Counted from the first letter of the stretch, positions 9,881-16,514 are shown. The stretch is 17,146 nucleotides of DNA from Flavobacterium sp. (GCF_030146175.1 NZ_JASLCE010000108.1:1-17146), one strand, 5' to 3'. Notes: a model not told the origin generated them from the letters alone. A program made the numbers and translations.

Positions 9881-10165
9881 TTATTCTTGTAATTTCAAGA
9901 TTATATTCTGAGTTTTAAAATCTAATAAATCCGAATTAAAAACGCCATTGTACGTAAAAGATCTGTATTTTGATTTACGATCTGATTTATGCAATGGCAG
10001 GTTTTCATTCTCAAATTCGATGGTGTCATAAAATACATCATTAATAAAAATATCCCATTTTGATTTGCCTGGAATACAATCAAGATTTTCAGAAACTCCG
10101 GTAAAAAACGTTTTATCAAAAGACATATTAAAAATGCCATTTAATTTTAAAACTGTTGTTTTCAT
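9881..10165 (-). CDS. Small hypothetical protein in the accessory patch
   Basis: Predicted protein of 94 residues from ATG at 10165 (MKTTVLKLNG...). A longer reading from an upstream TTG at 10249 would give 122 residues but would overlap the remnant of the neighbouring gene in another frame, so the ATG is preferred. It has no signal peptide or membrane segment. Alternating hydrophobic and polar residues suggest a small beta-rich fold (for example WDIFINDVFYDTIEFE at 37-52). I do not recognise the family. It starts 40 bases after the end of the decayed SUKH-like gene on the same strand and is AT-rich like it, so it may belong to the same immunity-type cassette. That link is inference from position only. 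Confidence 0.55.
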   Translation of the reverse strand: MKTTVLKLNGIFNMSFDKTFFTGVSENLDCIPGKSKWDIFINDVFYDTIEFENENLPLHKSDRKSKYRSFTYNGVFNSDLLDFKTQNIILKLQE

Positions 10166-10205
10166 TTTACGTATGCTATTCGACAGATCAATATTCTTGA
10201 AGTAT

Positions 10206-10352
10206 TTATAAAAGTTTATGTTCGGAAAGCTTGTTTTTGAACAATTCAAAATCCTTTTCAGGAAAAATTTTTGAAAGCATGTTGTAAGATGCTTTTAGTT
10301 GGTTTAACTGTTTCGAATATCTTGAAACTTCATTCGGATCAGCAAATAACAT
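10206..10352 (-). pseudogene. C-terminal remnant of the SUKH-like gene, separated by an in-frame TGA
   Basis: 48 codons from ATG 10352 to TAA 10206, exactly in frame with the 188-codon ORF upstream. The junction reads GAA AAT TGA CAA ATG. With TGA read as a mutated TGG (Trp), the protein would continue ...ACEN-W-Q-MLFADP for a total of 237 residues. A Trp-Gln pair shortly after the EEYL helix, and then a hydrophobic LF-D segment, are what I recall of bacterial SMI1/KNR4 (SUKH) proteins. The remnant (YSKQLNQLKASYNMLSKIF then PEKDFELFKN) reads as plausible protein. It is most simply the 3' end of a gene broken by one nonsense mutation. The alternative is an independent small ORF. Confidence 0.5.
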
Positions 10353-10355
10353 TTG

Positions 10356-10922
10356 TCAATTTTCACAAGCCATTAATGCCACACAACTATTTAAATATTC
10401 TTCGAAAGTCAAATTAAGGTGAATCAAGTGTTCATCATGAAATAAATAGATTTCTTTTTCAAAGATTTCTTTTGAAGCACCTTTCTGGTAATTAATGCAT
10501 CCGAATTGATATTTTACATTGGTATTATCAAAGATTCTTAGGTTTTTGATAATTTCATAATCTTTATTATCCTCTTCTACCAAATCAGTTAGCCAAGGTT
10601 TTTCATCAATAAAAACATAAGGATGATTAAAGGAATAGGAACCATAAAAACTTTCATTTTCGAAAGAGCATTTATACTGCATCATGTTTTTCCAGGTTGC
10701 TTCGATCAATTCTTTAAAGGAATCATCTAATCCGAAGGTGTATTCCGGAACATAACTTTCGTCTTCGTCTTCATCATCCCCGTTTAAATTTAGTAGTTGA
10801 TTATTGAGTTGCGCTTGCATCAAATCTTCATTATCATCATATCGTGCATAAACATCAAAATGGTCATTATTCTCTAATTCGTTTTTTAAGTCTTTGAACT
10901 TGTTTGCTAAATCGTAAATCAT
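10356..10922 (-). CDS. SUKH (SMI1/KNR4)-like immunity-type protein, probably truncated by a TGA stop
   Basis: ORF of 188 codons from ATG 10922. The protein is acidic, with a run of Asp/Glu at 49-55 (NGDDEDEDES), no signal peptide and no membrane segment. The C-terminal part (DEHLIHLNLTFEEYLNSCVAL, about 163-183) resembles the end of SUKH-superfamily proteins, many of which are immunity proteins for polymorphic toxins. That assignment rests on pattern memory and is tentative. The reading frame continues past the TGA for 49 more codons, so this is likely a broken gene of about 237 residues. The product, if made, would lack its C-terminal segment. Base composition is more AT-rich than the surrounding metabolic genes. 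No toxin gene or T6SS/T9SS toxin carrier is beside it in the window, so it would be an orphan. Confidence 0.55.
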   Translation of the reverse strand: MIYDLANKFKDLKNELENNDHFDVYARYDDNEDLMQAQLNNQLLNLNGDDEDEDESYVPEYTFGLDDSFKELIEATWKNMMQYKCSFENESFYGSYSFNHPYVFIDEKPWLTDLVEEDNKDYEIIKNLRIFDNTNVKYQFGCINYQKGASKEIFEKEIYLFHDEHLIHLNLTFEEYLNSCVALMACEN

Positions 10923-11212
10923 TTTTTTTTATAATTATTGATTAAACTTTATTTGGATATCTAACTTTGTGATACGGCTAATCGTTATCTGTTCTACAAA
11001 AAGTTTCAATTTTCTAATGCAATTTTGTTTTAAAACTGCGCTAGGTTCCCGAGTCTGCGACAGGCTTGTACATAGCATCCGAATATCCGAAGGTTTTAGT
11101 AAATAAACAAATTAAGAATGTATAAATATGTAAGTAATTTATGACTTTGTTATATTTGAAAACAAAAACATTTGTGAAAGAAAGTTTTTATCAATTAACA
11201 AGCGAACAAAAA
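10923..11212. other. Intergenic stretch with a GC-richer islet and a divergent promoter
   Basis: About 290 bases lie between the divergent SUKH-like and TPR genes. Most is very AT-rich. The segment 11037-11093 (beginning GCGCTAGGTTCCCGAG) is about 55 percent GC by eye, has no convincing ORF, and stands out from both flanks. A clear -7 box for the TPR gene lies at 11151-11158. No tRNA, attachment site or insertion-sequence ends were recognised. The islet may be a leftover of an exchanged cassette. Confidence 0.4.
11151..11158 (+). promoter_or_regulatory. -7 box of the small TPR gene
   Basis: TATATTTG is an exact TAnnTTTG match. It lies downstream of an in-frame ATG at 11141, which would therefore not be on the transcript. 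The start at 11213 is 54 bases after the box. No -33 TTG is evident. Confidence 0.55.
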
Positions 11213-11626
11213 ATGGAAGACTATCAAATTAAAATTAAGCAATTTGAAAAAACTGCTTTGACCGAATTCAAATCTGGAAATACAGAAAATGCGATTGTTT
11301 TGTTTGAAAATGCCTGGGATGTTTTACCGGAGCCCAAAACGGATAAGCCCGAAAGCTACTTAATTGCCAATTCATTAGTTTTTGCACTTAACAAAGTAAA
11401 AAAGTATGCAGAAGCATTAGAATGGGCAAAAAAACTTATGAATAGTGCTTTAGACAGACATGATGATGGCGACCGGGAATATATGGCTGGTACCGTATTA
11501 TATCATTTAGAAAGAAAAGAAGATGCCTGGAAGTATTTTGATGTGGCTAATGATAAGTCGGTAGGGCGTTGTTTTATTGGAGCTGATAAAAAGGAATATT
11601 CAGATTTCTTTAAAAACAGAACCTAA
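11213..11626 (+). CDS. Small tetratricopeptide-repeat-like protein
   Basis: 137 residues from ATG 11213. The upstream in-frame ATG at 11141 precedes the probable promoter box and its extra residues look unlike coding sequence. The protein is all helical, with TPR-like pairs: about 8-37 (FEKTALTEFKSGNTENAIVLFENAW), 49-80 (YLIANSLVFALNKVKKYAEALEWAKKL) and 87-115 (REYMAGTVLYHLERKEDAWKYFDVA). The segment WDVLPEPK at 35-42, after the first helix pair, is a motif I associate with small TPR proteins found near toxin-immunity genes in many bacteria. It is likely a cytoplasmic protein-binding adaptor or immunity factor; this role is inference. It stands alone on its strand, divergent from the broken SUKH-like gene, and ends just before an inverted repeat. 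Confidence 0.7.
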   Translation: MEDYQIKIKQFEKTALTEFKSGNTENAIVLFENAWDVLPEPKTDKPESYLIANSLVFALNKVKKYAEALEWAKKLMNSALDRHDDGDREYMAGTVLYHLERKEDAWKYFDVANDKSVGRCFIGADKKEYSDFFKNRT

Positions 11627-11648
11627 TCCGGATTTATATAGAATAGTT

Positions 11649-11681
11649 ACACCTGTCAGATTTTTAAAACCTGACAGGTGT
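11649..11681. repeat. Inverted repeat, ACACCTGTCAG hairpin, between convergent genes
   Basis: ACACCTGTCAG (11649-11659) and CTGACAGGTGT (11671-11681) form an 11-bp perfect stem around a loop with TTTTTAAAA. It lies between the stop of the TPR gene and the stop of the minus-strand acetyltransferase gene, and could act as a shared terminator although it lacks a long T run. A degraded relative lies at 5004-5035, which suggests a dispersed repeat family. Confidence 0.75.
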
Positions 11682-11688
11682 TTGATTT

Positions 11689-11970
11689 TTAGAATAAAAC
11701 GTCGTGTATATCCGTGTTTTTATCAAAAACGCTTTTCGCAAACGGACATAGCGGCATGATTTTAATATGTTTGTTTCGAGCAAAAGCTACGGCTTCCATC
11801 ACCATGTTTTTCCCTACATTCTGTCCTTTAAAATCCGGATTTACTTCGGTATGGTCGATAATAATTTTGTCAGGACCTGCCCAGCTATAGGTCATTAATC
11901 CGGCTTCTTTTCCGTCGGAAATGGCTTTGAAAAATCCTTTTTTGTCGTCGTTGGTTTGTTCTATGGTCAT
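11689..11970 (-). CDS. YjdJ-type GNAT family N-acetyltransferase
   Basis: 93 residues from ATG 11970. This matches the compact GCN5-related acetyltransferases (Acetyltransf_CG type), which are much shorter than normal GNATs. Signatures are a strand-helix core with IDHTEVNPDFKGQNVGKNMV (39-58), containing the acetyl-CoA pyrophosphate loop in the form KGQNVGKN, and LCPFAKSVF near residues 76-84, typical of this subfamily. The substrate is unknown. It is the last gene of the minus-strand pirin-OsmC unit, 8 bases after the OsmC stop codon, so it is very likely co-transcribed. A longer start overlapping OsmC is possible but would add non-family residues. Confidence 0.85.
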   Translation of the reverse strand: MTIEQTNDDKKGFFKAISDGKEAGLMTYSWAGPDKIIIDHTEVNPDFKGQNVGKNMVMEAVAFARNKHIKIMPLCPFAKSVFDKNTDIHDVLF

Positions 11971-11978
11971 AATTGTAT

Positions 11979-12371
11979 TTACTGTACGGTTGTTGTAATT
12001 TCTATAGGATTGGTCAATGTTTTGTGTATCGGACAACTGTTGGCAATCACTTTTAAACGTTCTTTCTGAGTTTGGTCCAGATTTCCGGTAAACTCAATTT
12101 TGCGTTCCAGTCGGGTTACGTTGGCAGTCGCATCACGATCAAAAGTAACGTCGATAGCAATGGATTCGACATCCCAACCTTTGCGATTGGCATACATTCG
12201 AAGCGTAATAATGGTACAACTGGCAAGAGCTGCTGCAAATAATTCCTGTGGTGCGAATCCGAGATCCTGTCCACCCATATCTTCCGGTTCGTCCGAAATA
12301 AGATGGTGCTTCCTGGCGGTTATTGTCGTGGTATAACGATCTTTTCCAATTTGTGCAGTGATGCTTTCCAT
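11979..12371 (-). CDS. OsmC family peroxiredoxin-like protein
   Basis: 130 residues from ATG 12371, the normal size for OsmC/YhfA proteins. These act on organic hydroperoxides through two cysteines. The pair is visible as C52 in AALASCTIITLRMYA and C113 in ANSCPIHKTL, and GGQDLGFAPQELFAAAL (33-49) is the family helix. YhfA-type members are poorly characterised and not all are proven peroxidases. It lies 4 bases after the stop of the upstream pirin gene and 8 bases before the acetyltransferase, so it is in an operon. An upstream start inside the pirin gene is open but would add 33 residues absent from the family. Confidence 0.92.
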   Translation of the reverse strand: MESITAQIGKDRYTTTITARKHHLISDEPEDMGGQDLGFAPQELFAAALASCTIITLRMYANRKGWDVESIAIDVTFDRDATANVTRLERKIEFTGNLDQTQKERLKVIANSCPIHKTLTNPIEITTTVQ

Positions 12372-12375
12372 AGGC

Positions 12376-13257
12376 TTAAAATTTAGGTGGTGGCGGTAAC
12401 GGTACAAACTCGGTTTCTCCTGGAACTTTCGGGAATTCCTGTTTTTCCCAACGTTCTTTGGCAGCTTCAATCAAGGCTTTGTTGGAAGCTACAAAATTCC
12501 AGAAAATAAAACGTTCTTCCGGAAAGGCTTCTCCGCCGAAAATATAAACGGTGGTGTTTTCGCCCATTTCAAATTCGCAAAGCGTACTGTCTTTTGCGAT
12601 CAGGATTTGTTTCGGATCAAAAGTATTTCCGTCACTTTTAATGTTTCCTTCAAGGATATATAAGGCACTTTCACCATATAAATCGTTTCCGATACTTACT
12701 TTTTGTGCCGAAGTACTTTTAATTTCTATAAAATACAACGGACTGTAAACCGGTACGGCCGATTTGCGACCAAAAGCTTCTCCGGCTATCAGTTTAAAAG
12801 AAAGTCCGTTTTCTTCCCAATGCGGCAAATCTTCTTTGTCGACATGTACAAATGACGGTTCCATTTGCTCCAGTTCTTTAGGCAAAGCGACCCAAATCTG
12901 TAATCCGTGTAGTACTTTATCCGATGTTCGCAAATATTGCGGCGTTCTTTCGGAATGTACAATTCCCTTTCCGGCCGTCATCCAGTTTACGGCACCCGGT
13001 TGAATTTCAATTTCCGAACCCAGACTGTCTTTGTGCATAATACTGCCTTCAAACAAATAGGTTAAAGTCGATAAGCCAATATGCGGATGCGGCGCTACAT
13101 CAAGGTTTTGATAGTCTTTTAAATAGGCCGGACCCATATGGTCGATAAAAGCAAAAGGACCAACCGTTCGTTTTTCGCGAAAAGGTAAGAGGCGCCCTAC
13201 CATAAAGTTACCGATATTGGCAGCGCGCTCTTCTATGATCAATTGAATATTAGACAT
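12376..13257 (-). CDS. Pirin family protein (bicupin), first paralogue
   Basis: 293 residues, the usual pirin length, cytoplasmic. Pirins are double-cupin iron proteins. Some bacterial ones have quercetin 2,3-dioxygenase activity and others bind partner enzymes. The N-terminal cupin holds the metal ligands H57 and H59 (APHPHIGLSTLTYL) and H101 and E103 (GIVHSERT), all present, so metal binding is expected. The C-terminal cupin is about 170-260, and the tail is proline-rich (PLPPPPKF). It lies 22 bases after the second pirin paralogue and 4 bases before OsmC, in one probable transcript. Substrate or partner is unknown. Confidence 0.93.
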   Translation of the reverse strand: MSNIQLIIEERAANIGNFMVGRLLPFREKRTVGPFAFIDHMGPAYLKDYQNLDVAPHPHIGLSTLTYLFEGSIMHKDSLGSEIEIQPGAVNWMTAGKGIVHSERTPQYLRTSDKVLHGLQIWVALPKELEQMEPSFVHVDKEDLPHWEENGLSFKLIAGEAFGRKSAVPVYSPLYFIEIKSTSAQKVSIGNDLYGESALYILEGNIKSDGNTFDPKQILIAKDSTLCEFEMGENTTVYIFGGEAFPEERFIFWNFVASNKALIEAAKERWEKQEFPKVPGETEFVPLPPPPKF

Positions 13258-13279
13258 GTTTTATGTTGTTTTTTGTTTT

Positions 13280-14161
13280 TTAGTCTTCAAGATAACCGAA
13301 ACGGCCCATATTAACGTCTTCAAAAGCCTGAATAATTTCCTCCCGGGTGTTCATTACAAACGGGCCATGGGCGGCAATTGGTTCGTTGATCGGGGCTCCG
13401 CTTAAAATTAATACAATCGTGTCGTTTTCCAATGCTTCTATCGAAAAATCTTCTCCTTCATTTTCAAACAAAACAAAATGATCTGTAGGGATTTCTTCGG
13501 TTCCGTTTACTTTTATACTGCCCTGAATAACCAATAAAGCGGTGTTATAGACGGCAGGAAATGAAAATCCGACTTTTCCGCCTTTGTTTAATTTTGCATT
13601 TTGCAGGTGTACCGGTGTAAATGTCGACGCAGCACCTTTTACATTTTCATATTCTCCAGCAATGACTTCAACTAATCCGGCATTGTCCGGTAAAATGTAT
13701 TTTTCAATTTGATCATTGGTAATGCCCTGGTATTTCGGTTGCGACATCTTGTCTTTGGCCGGAAGGTTCACCCATAATTGTACCATCTGGAATTCGCCAC
13801 CGGTTTTACTAAATTCTTTTTCATGGTATTCTTTGTGTAATACCCCGGAAGCAGCTGTCATCCATTGTACATCGCCTTCGCCAATCACACCGCTGTTTCC
13901 CGAACTGTCGTGGTGGGCTACTTTTCCTTTATAGGCAATGGTAACCGTTTCAAATCCACGGTGCGGGTGCACGCCAACACCTCTTGGGATTTCGGAAGGG
14001 GCAAAGTGGTATTTGGAATTATAGTCCATCATAATAAACGGACTCATACGTTCCATATCCAAATGATAACCACTTGGGATAAAATTGTGCACGCGAAAAC
14101 CGTCTCCTACAAAATGCGGGGTTTTGGGTGCGACTACGATTTCAATATTTTTTGTTGCCAT
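13280..14161 (-). CDS. Pirin family protein (bicupin), second paralogue
   Basis: 293 residues, the same length as its downstream neighbour but quite different in sequence, so this is an old duplication or two separate subfamilies. The metal ligands are H65 and H67 (GVHPHRGFETVTIA) and H109 and E111 (GVLHKEY). The N-terminal cupin is about 55-125 and the C-terminal cupin about 175-265. It is the first gene after the Crp-like regulator on this strand, with its own promoter box 28 bases upstream of the ATG. The presence of two pirins with OsmC and an acetyltransferase suggests a response to oxidants or electrophilic aromatic compounds, which is inference. Confidence 0.93.
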   Translation of the reverse strand: MATKNIEIVVAPKTPHFVGDGFRVHNFIPSGYHLDMERMSPFIMMDYNSKYHFAPSEIPRGVGVHPHRGFETVTIAYKGKVAHHDSSGNSGVIGEGDVQWMTAASGVLHKEYHEKEFSKTGGEFQMVQLWVNLPAKDKMSQPKYQGITNDQIEKYILPDNAGLVEVIAGEYENVKGAASTFTPVHLQNAKLNKGGKVGFSFPAVYNTALLVIQGSIKVNGTEEIPTDHFVLFENEGEDFSIEALENDTIVLILSGAPINEPIAAHGPFVMNTREEIIQAFEDVNMGRFGYLED

Positions 14162-14189
14162 GATTGTTCCTTTTTTAAAAGTTATAGTA

Positions 14190-14197
14190 CAAAAGTA
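14190..14197 (-). promoter_or_regulatory. -7 box of the pirin-OsmC-GNAT operon
   Basis: Read on the minus strand this is TACTTTTG, an exact TAnnTTTG match 28 bases before the ATG at 14161. It lies in the 79-base gap after the Crp-like gene, so the operon can be controlled separately and could be a target of that regulator. No clear palindromic operator was seen. Confidence 0.6.
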
Positions 14198-14240
14198 TCA
14201 CCGGAACATTTTTTATGCATTGATGTAGGATAAGAAATAA

Positions 14241-14843
14241 TCAATAGGGTTTGAAATTGCGTTTAGCGAGTTCTTTCCGTACGCGACTTAAACTTTCGGG
14301 CGTAATGCCCAGATAAGAAGCGATCATCCATTGCGGAACGCGTAGGGTTACATCCGGATACAGTTTTATAAAGTCGAGATACCGTTGTTCGGCTGTGGCG
14401 GCAAGTAACAGGTTGATTCTTTTTTGTAAATGTCGGATATGATTTTGCAGTGCCTTTTCGTTAAAAATACGGAATGCAGCACTCATTTCAGAAGCCCGAT
14501 GGATAAATTGCTGATCCAGATAGACAAAAGTGGTCGGTTCGACTGCATCGATAAAAAAATCGGATGGTTCATTAAAAAAGATACTACTCCGGTCACTGAT
14601 AAGCCAGTTTTCGGTAGCAAATTGTATGATATGCTCTTTTCCGGAATCATCAATAGTATAGGAGCGAAGCAAACCCTGTTCTACAAAAAAGGAATGATGA
14701 CAAATTTCGCCCTGTTTTAACAGTATTCCTCCTTTTTCAATTGTAGCTGTTTTTAGATTTTGGGTCAGCGCTTCGAATTGTTCTTCCGTTATTCCGGCTT
14801 TGGATTGCAGGTAATTTTTTAGATTGGGTAATGCGGCTGTCAT
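14241..14843 (-). CDS. Crp/Fnr family transcriptional regulator
   Basis: 200 residues from ATG 14843. The N-terminal cyclic-nucleotide-binding-type beta barrel is about 20-115, a long dimer helix about 120-150, and the winged helix-turn-helix about 165-196 (RVPQWMIASYLGITPESLSR). The segment facing the ligand pocket (WLISDRSSIFFNEPSDFFIDA, 80-100) lacks the GE...RSA residues with which E. coli CRP binds cAMP. There is no N-terminal cysteine set for an FeS cluster. The signal sensed is therefore unknown. It is upstream of, and on the same strand as, the pirin-OsmC unit and is a likely regulator of it, which is inference from position. The nearest promoter box lies only 3 bases before the ATG. 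Confidence 0.9.
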   Translation of the reverse strand: MTAALPNLKNYLQSKAGITEEQFEALTQNLKTATIEKGGILLKQGEICHHSFFVEQGLLRSYTIDDSGKEHIIQFATENWLISDRSSIFFNEPSDFFIDAVEPTTFVYLDQQFIHRASEMSAAFRIFNEKALQNHIRHLQKRINLLLAATAEQRYLDFIKLYPDVTLRVPQWMIASYLGITPESLSRVRKELAKRNFKPY

Positions 14844-14846
14844 ATT

Positions 14847-14854
14847 CAAATATA
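14847..14854 (-). promoter_or_regulatory. -7 box directly before the Crp-like start codon
   Basis: On the minus strand this reads TATATTTG, an exact -7 match, and it ends 3 bases before the ATG at 14843. Transcription would start at or within a base or two of the ATG, giving a leaderless mRNA. A TTG inside the box is in frame and might be mistaken for the start. No TTG is present at the -33 spacing, so the call is uncertain. Confidence 0.45.
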
Positions 14855-14977
14855 GTTATATTTTTCCGGGAAAATGGTGGATTTTACACTTTTTTAAGGT
14901 TCCGTTACAAAGCAGTATCCCTTCTCTTAAAATTTGTTTTTTCGGAAAAGCATTTCGCAGTTTACACAAATTTATTG

Positions 14978-14985
14978 TACTTTTA
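14978..14985 (+). promoter_or_regulatory. Probable -7 box of the pyrR-pyrB unit
   Basis: TACTTTTA differs from TAnnTTTG at the last base only and lies 23 bases before the pyrR ATG. The leader would be very short, about 20 bases, leaving no room for a Bacillus-type attenuator. Confidence 0.4.
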
Positions 14986-15008
14986 CCTCCCAAACACAAC
15001 ACTTCATT

Positions 15009-15563
15009 ATGAGTCAAAAAATATTGCTCACTTCGAAAGAAGTCAATATCATTCTGCATCGTTTGGCCTGTCAGTTAATCGAGAAACATCTTGATTTTAC
15101 AAACACTATTCTTATCGGGATTCAACCCAGAGGGAAGTATTTAGCAGAACGAATCAAACAACTTTTAGAGGATGAATATCAGGTAAAAGACGTAGCACTC
15201 GGATTTTTGGATATCACATTTTTCAGAGATGATTTCCGTCGGAATGAAAAACCGCTGGAAGCCAATAAAACCCAAATTGATTTCCTGGTGGAAGACAAAA
15301 AAGTGGTTTTTATCGACGACGTTTTATATACGGGACGTAGTATCCGATCGGCTTTAACCGCGATTCAATCGTTTGGCCGACCGTCGGAAATTGAGTTACT
15401 GGTATTGATCGACCGCCGTTTTAGCCGCCATTTACCAATCCAACCGGATTACCGCGGACGACAGGTAGATGCGATTAACAACGAAAGAGTGATCGTAAAC
15501 TGGAAACAGAATGAAGGAGCCGATGAAGTCCTATTAGTGTCTAAAACAACAACCAACAACTAA
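15009..15563 (+). CDS. pyrR: PyrR: bifunctional pyrimidine regulatory protein / uracil phosphoribosyltransferase
   Basis: 184 residues from ATG 15009, the usual PyrR length. In Firmicutes PyrR binds pyr mRNA to cause termination when UMP is high and has weak uracil phosphoribosyltransferase activity (uracil plus PRPP to UMP). Visible motifs are LIGIQPRG (35-42), DITFFRDD (68-75), the PRPP loop VVFIDDVLYTGRSIRSAL (99-116) and LIDRRFSRHLPIQPDY (133-148). A longer in-frame reading upstream passes through the promoter region and is rejected. It lies 18 bases before pyrB, as in pyr operons of many bacteria. No anti-terminator or terminator pair is seen in the leader, so RNA-based control here is not supported. 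Confidence 0.94.
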   Translation: MSQKILLTSKEVNIILHRLACQLIEKHLDFTNTILIGIQPRGKYLAERIKQLLEDEYQVKDVALGFLDITFFRDDFRRNEKPLEANKTQIDFLVEDKKVVFIDDVLYTGRSIRSALTAIQSFGRPSEIELLVLIDRRFSRHLPIQPDYRGRQVDAINNERVIVNWKQNEGADEVLLVSKTTTNN

Positions 15564-15581
15564 TTAAGCAACAACACAACA

Positions 15582-16508
15582 ATGAAAGAGTTAAGTGTCA
15601 ATCATTTACTTGGAATAAAATACATCAATAAAAACGATATCGATCTGATTTTTGAAACGGCAGATCATTTTAAAGAAGTAATTAACCGCCCCATTAAAAA
15701 AGTTCCGTCTTTACGAGATGTGACTATTGCGAATATTTTCTTCGAAAACAGTACACGGACAAAATTGTCGTTCGAATTGGCGCAGAAACGTTTATCGGCC
15801 GATGTAATCAGTTTTTCCGCAGCACAATCGTCTGTAAAAAAAGGGGAGACGTTAATCGATACGGTAAACAACATCCTTTCGATGAAAGTCGATATGGTAG
15901 TTATGCGGCATAGTAATCCGGGTGCGGCACATTTTCTGTCGCAAAATGTAAACGCCAGTATTGTAAATGCCGGCGACGGTGCACACGAACATCCGACACA
16001 AGCGTTACTGGACAGTTTTTCCATCCGCGAAAAACTAGGTGAAGTAGCCGGAAAGAAAATCGTAATTGTAGGGGATATTTTGCACTCCCGAGTGGCATTG
16101 TCGAATATTTTCGCCCTACAAATGCAAGGTGCCGAAGTTAAGGTTTGCGGACCCAATACGCTGATTCCGAAGTATATTGAAAGTCTTGGTGTAAAAGTTG
16201 AACCAAATCTACGCAAAGCCTTGGAATGGTGTGATGTAGCGAATATGCTTCGCGTTCAAAACGAACGAATGGATGTGAATTATTTCCCGTCTACGCGGGA
16301 GTATGCACAACAATATGGTGTCGATAAAGCCTTACTGGATTCCTTAAATAAAGAAATTATAATCATGCACCCGGGACCGATTAATCGCGGTGTTGAAATT
16401 ACTTCAGATGTAGCCGATTCACAACAATCTGTAATTCTGAATCAAGTCGAAAATGGTGTCGCTATCCGAATGGCGGTTATCTATTTGTTGGCTTCAAAAA
16501 TTAAATAG
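15582..16508 (+). CDS. pyrB: Aspartate carbamoyltransferase catalytic subunit
   Basis: 308 residues, cytoplasmic. It joins carbamoyl phosphate and L-aspartate to form carbamoyl-aspartate, the committed step of UMP synthesis. Clear signatures are the carbamoyl phosphate loop STRTKLSFE (57-65), SSVKKGE near 83-89, MRHSNPG at 108-114, HPTQALLD at 137-144, and MHPGPINRG near the C-terminus. The length matches the family. The gene starts 18 bases after pyrR and ends 6 bases before a small lipoprotein gene. No regulatory chain gene (pyrI) follows in the window. Confidence 0.97.
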   Translation: MKELSVNHLLGIKYINKNDIDLIFETADHFKEVINRPIKKVPSLRDVTIANIFFENSTRTKLSFELAQKRLSADVISFSAAQSSVKKGETLIDTVNNILSMKVDMVVMRHSNPGAAHFLSQNVNASIVNAGDGAHEHPTQALLDSFSIREKLGEVAGKKIVIVGDILHSRVALSNIFALQMQGAEVKVCGPNTLIPKYIESLGVKVEPNLRKALEWCDVANMLRVQNERMDVNYFPSTREYAQQYGVDKALLDSLNKEIIIMHPGPINRGVEITSDVADSQQSVILNQVENGVAIRMAVIYLLASKIK

Positions 16509-16514
16509 CCCAAA

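Noticed and set aside
9881..10249. 122-residue reading of the small minus-strand ORF from TTG 10249
   Set aside because: It overlaps the 3' end of the SUKH-like remnant in another frame and its extra N-terminal residues look non-coding. ATG 10165 is simpler.
10356..10358. TGA as a selenocysteine codon or a reassigned Trp codon
   Set aside because: No SECIS-like hairpin was evident, the family is not redox-active, and neighbouring genes end with ordinary stops under the standard code.
11141..11212. Longer TPR protein from ATG 11141
   Set aside because: An exact -7 box lies after this ATG, and the added 24 residues do not continue the helical repeat.
12372..12470. OsmC start inside the upstream pirin gene
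   Set aside because: ATG 12371 gives the standard OsmC length, and the extension is an out-of-frame reading of pirin sequence.
14934..15008. N-terminal extension of PyrR
   Set aside because: The extra residues are not in the PyrR family and cover the probable promoter.
15065..15078. Another copy of the CCTGTCAG repeat inside pyrR
   Set aside because: It has a single arm only, no inverted partner, and lies in conserved coding sequence, so it is chance.
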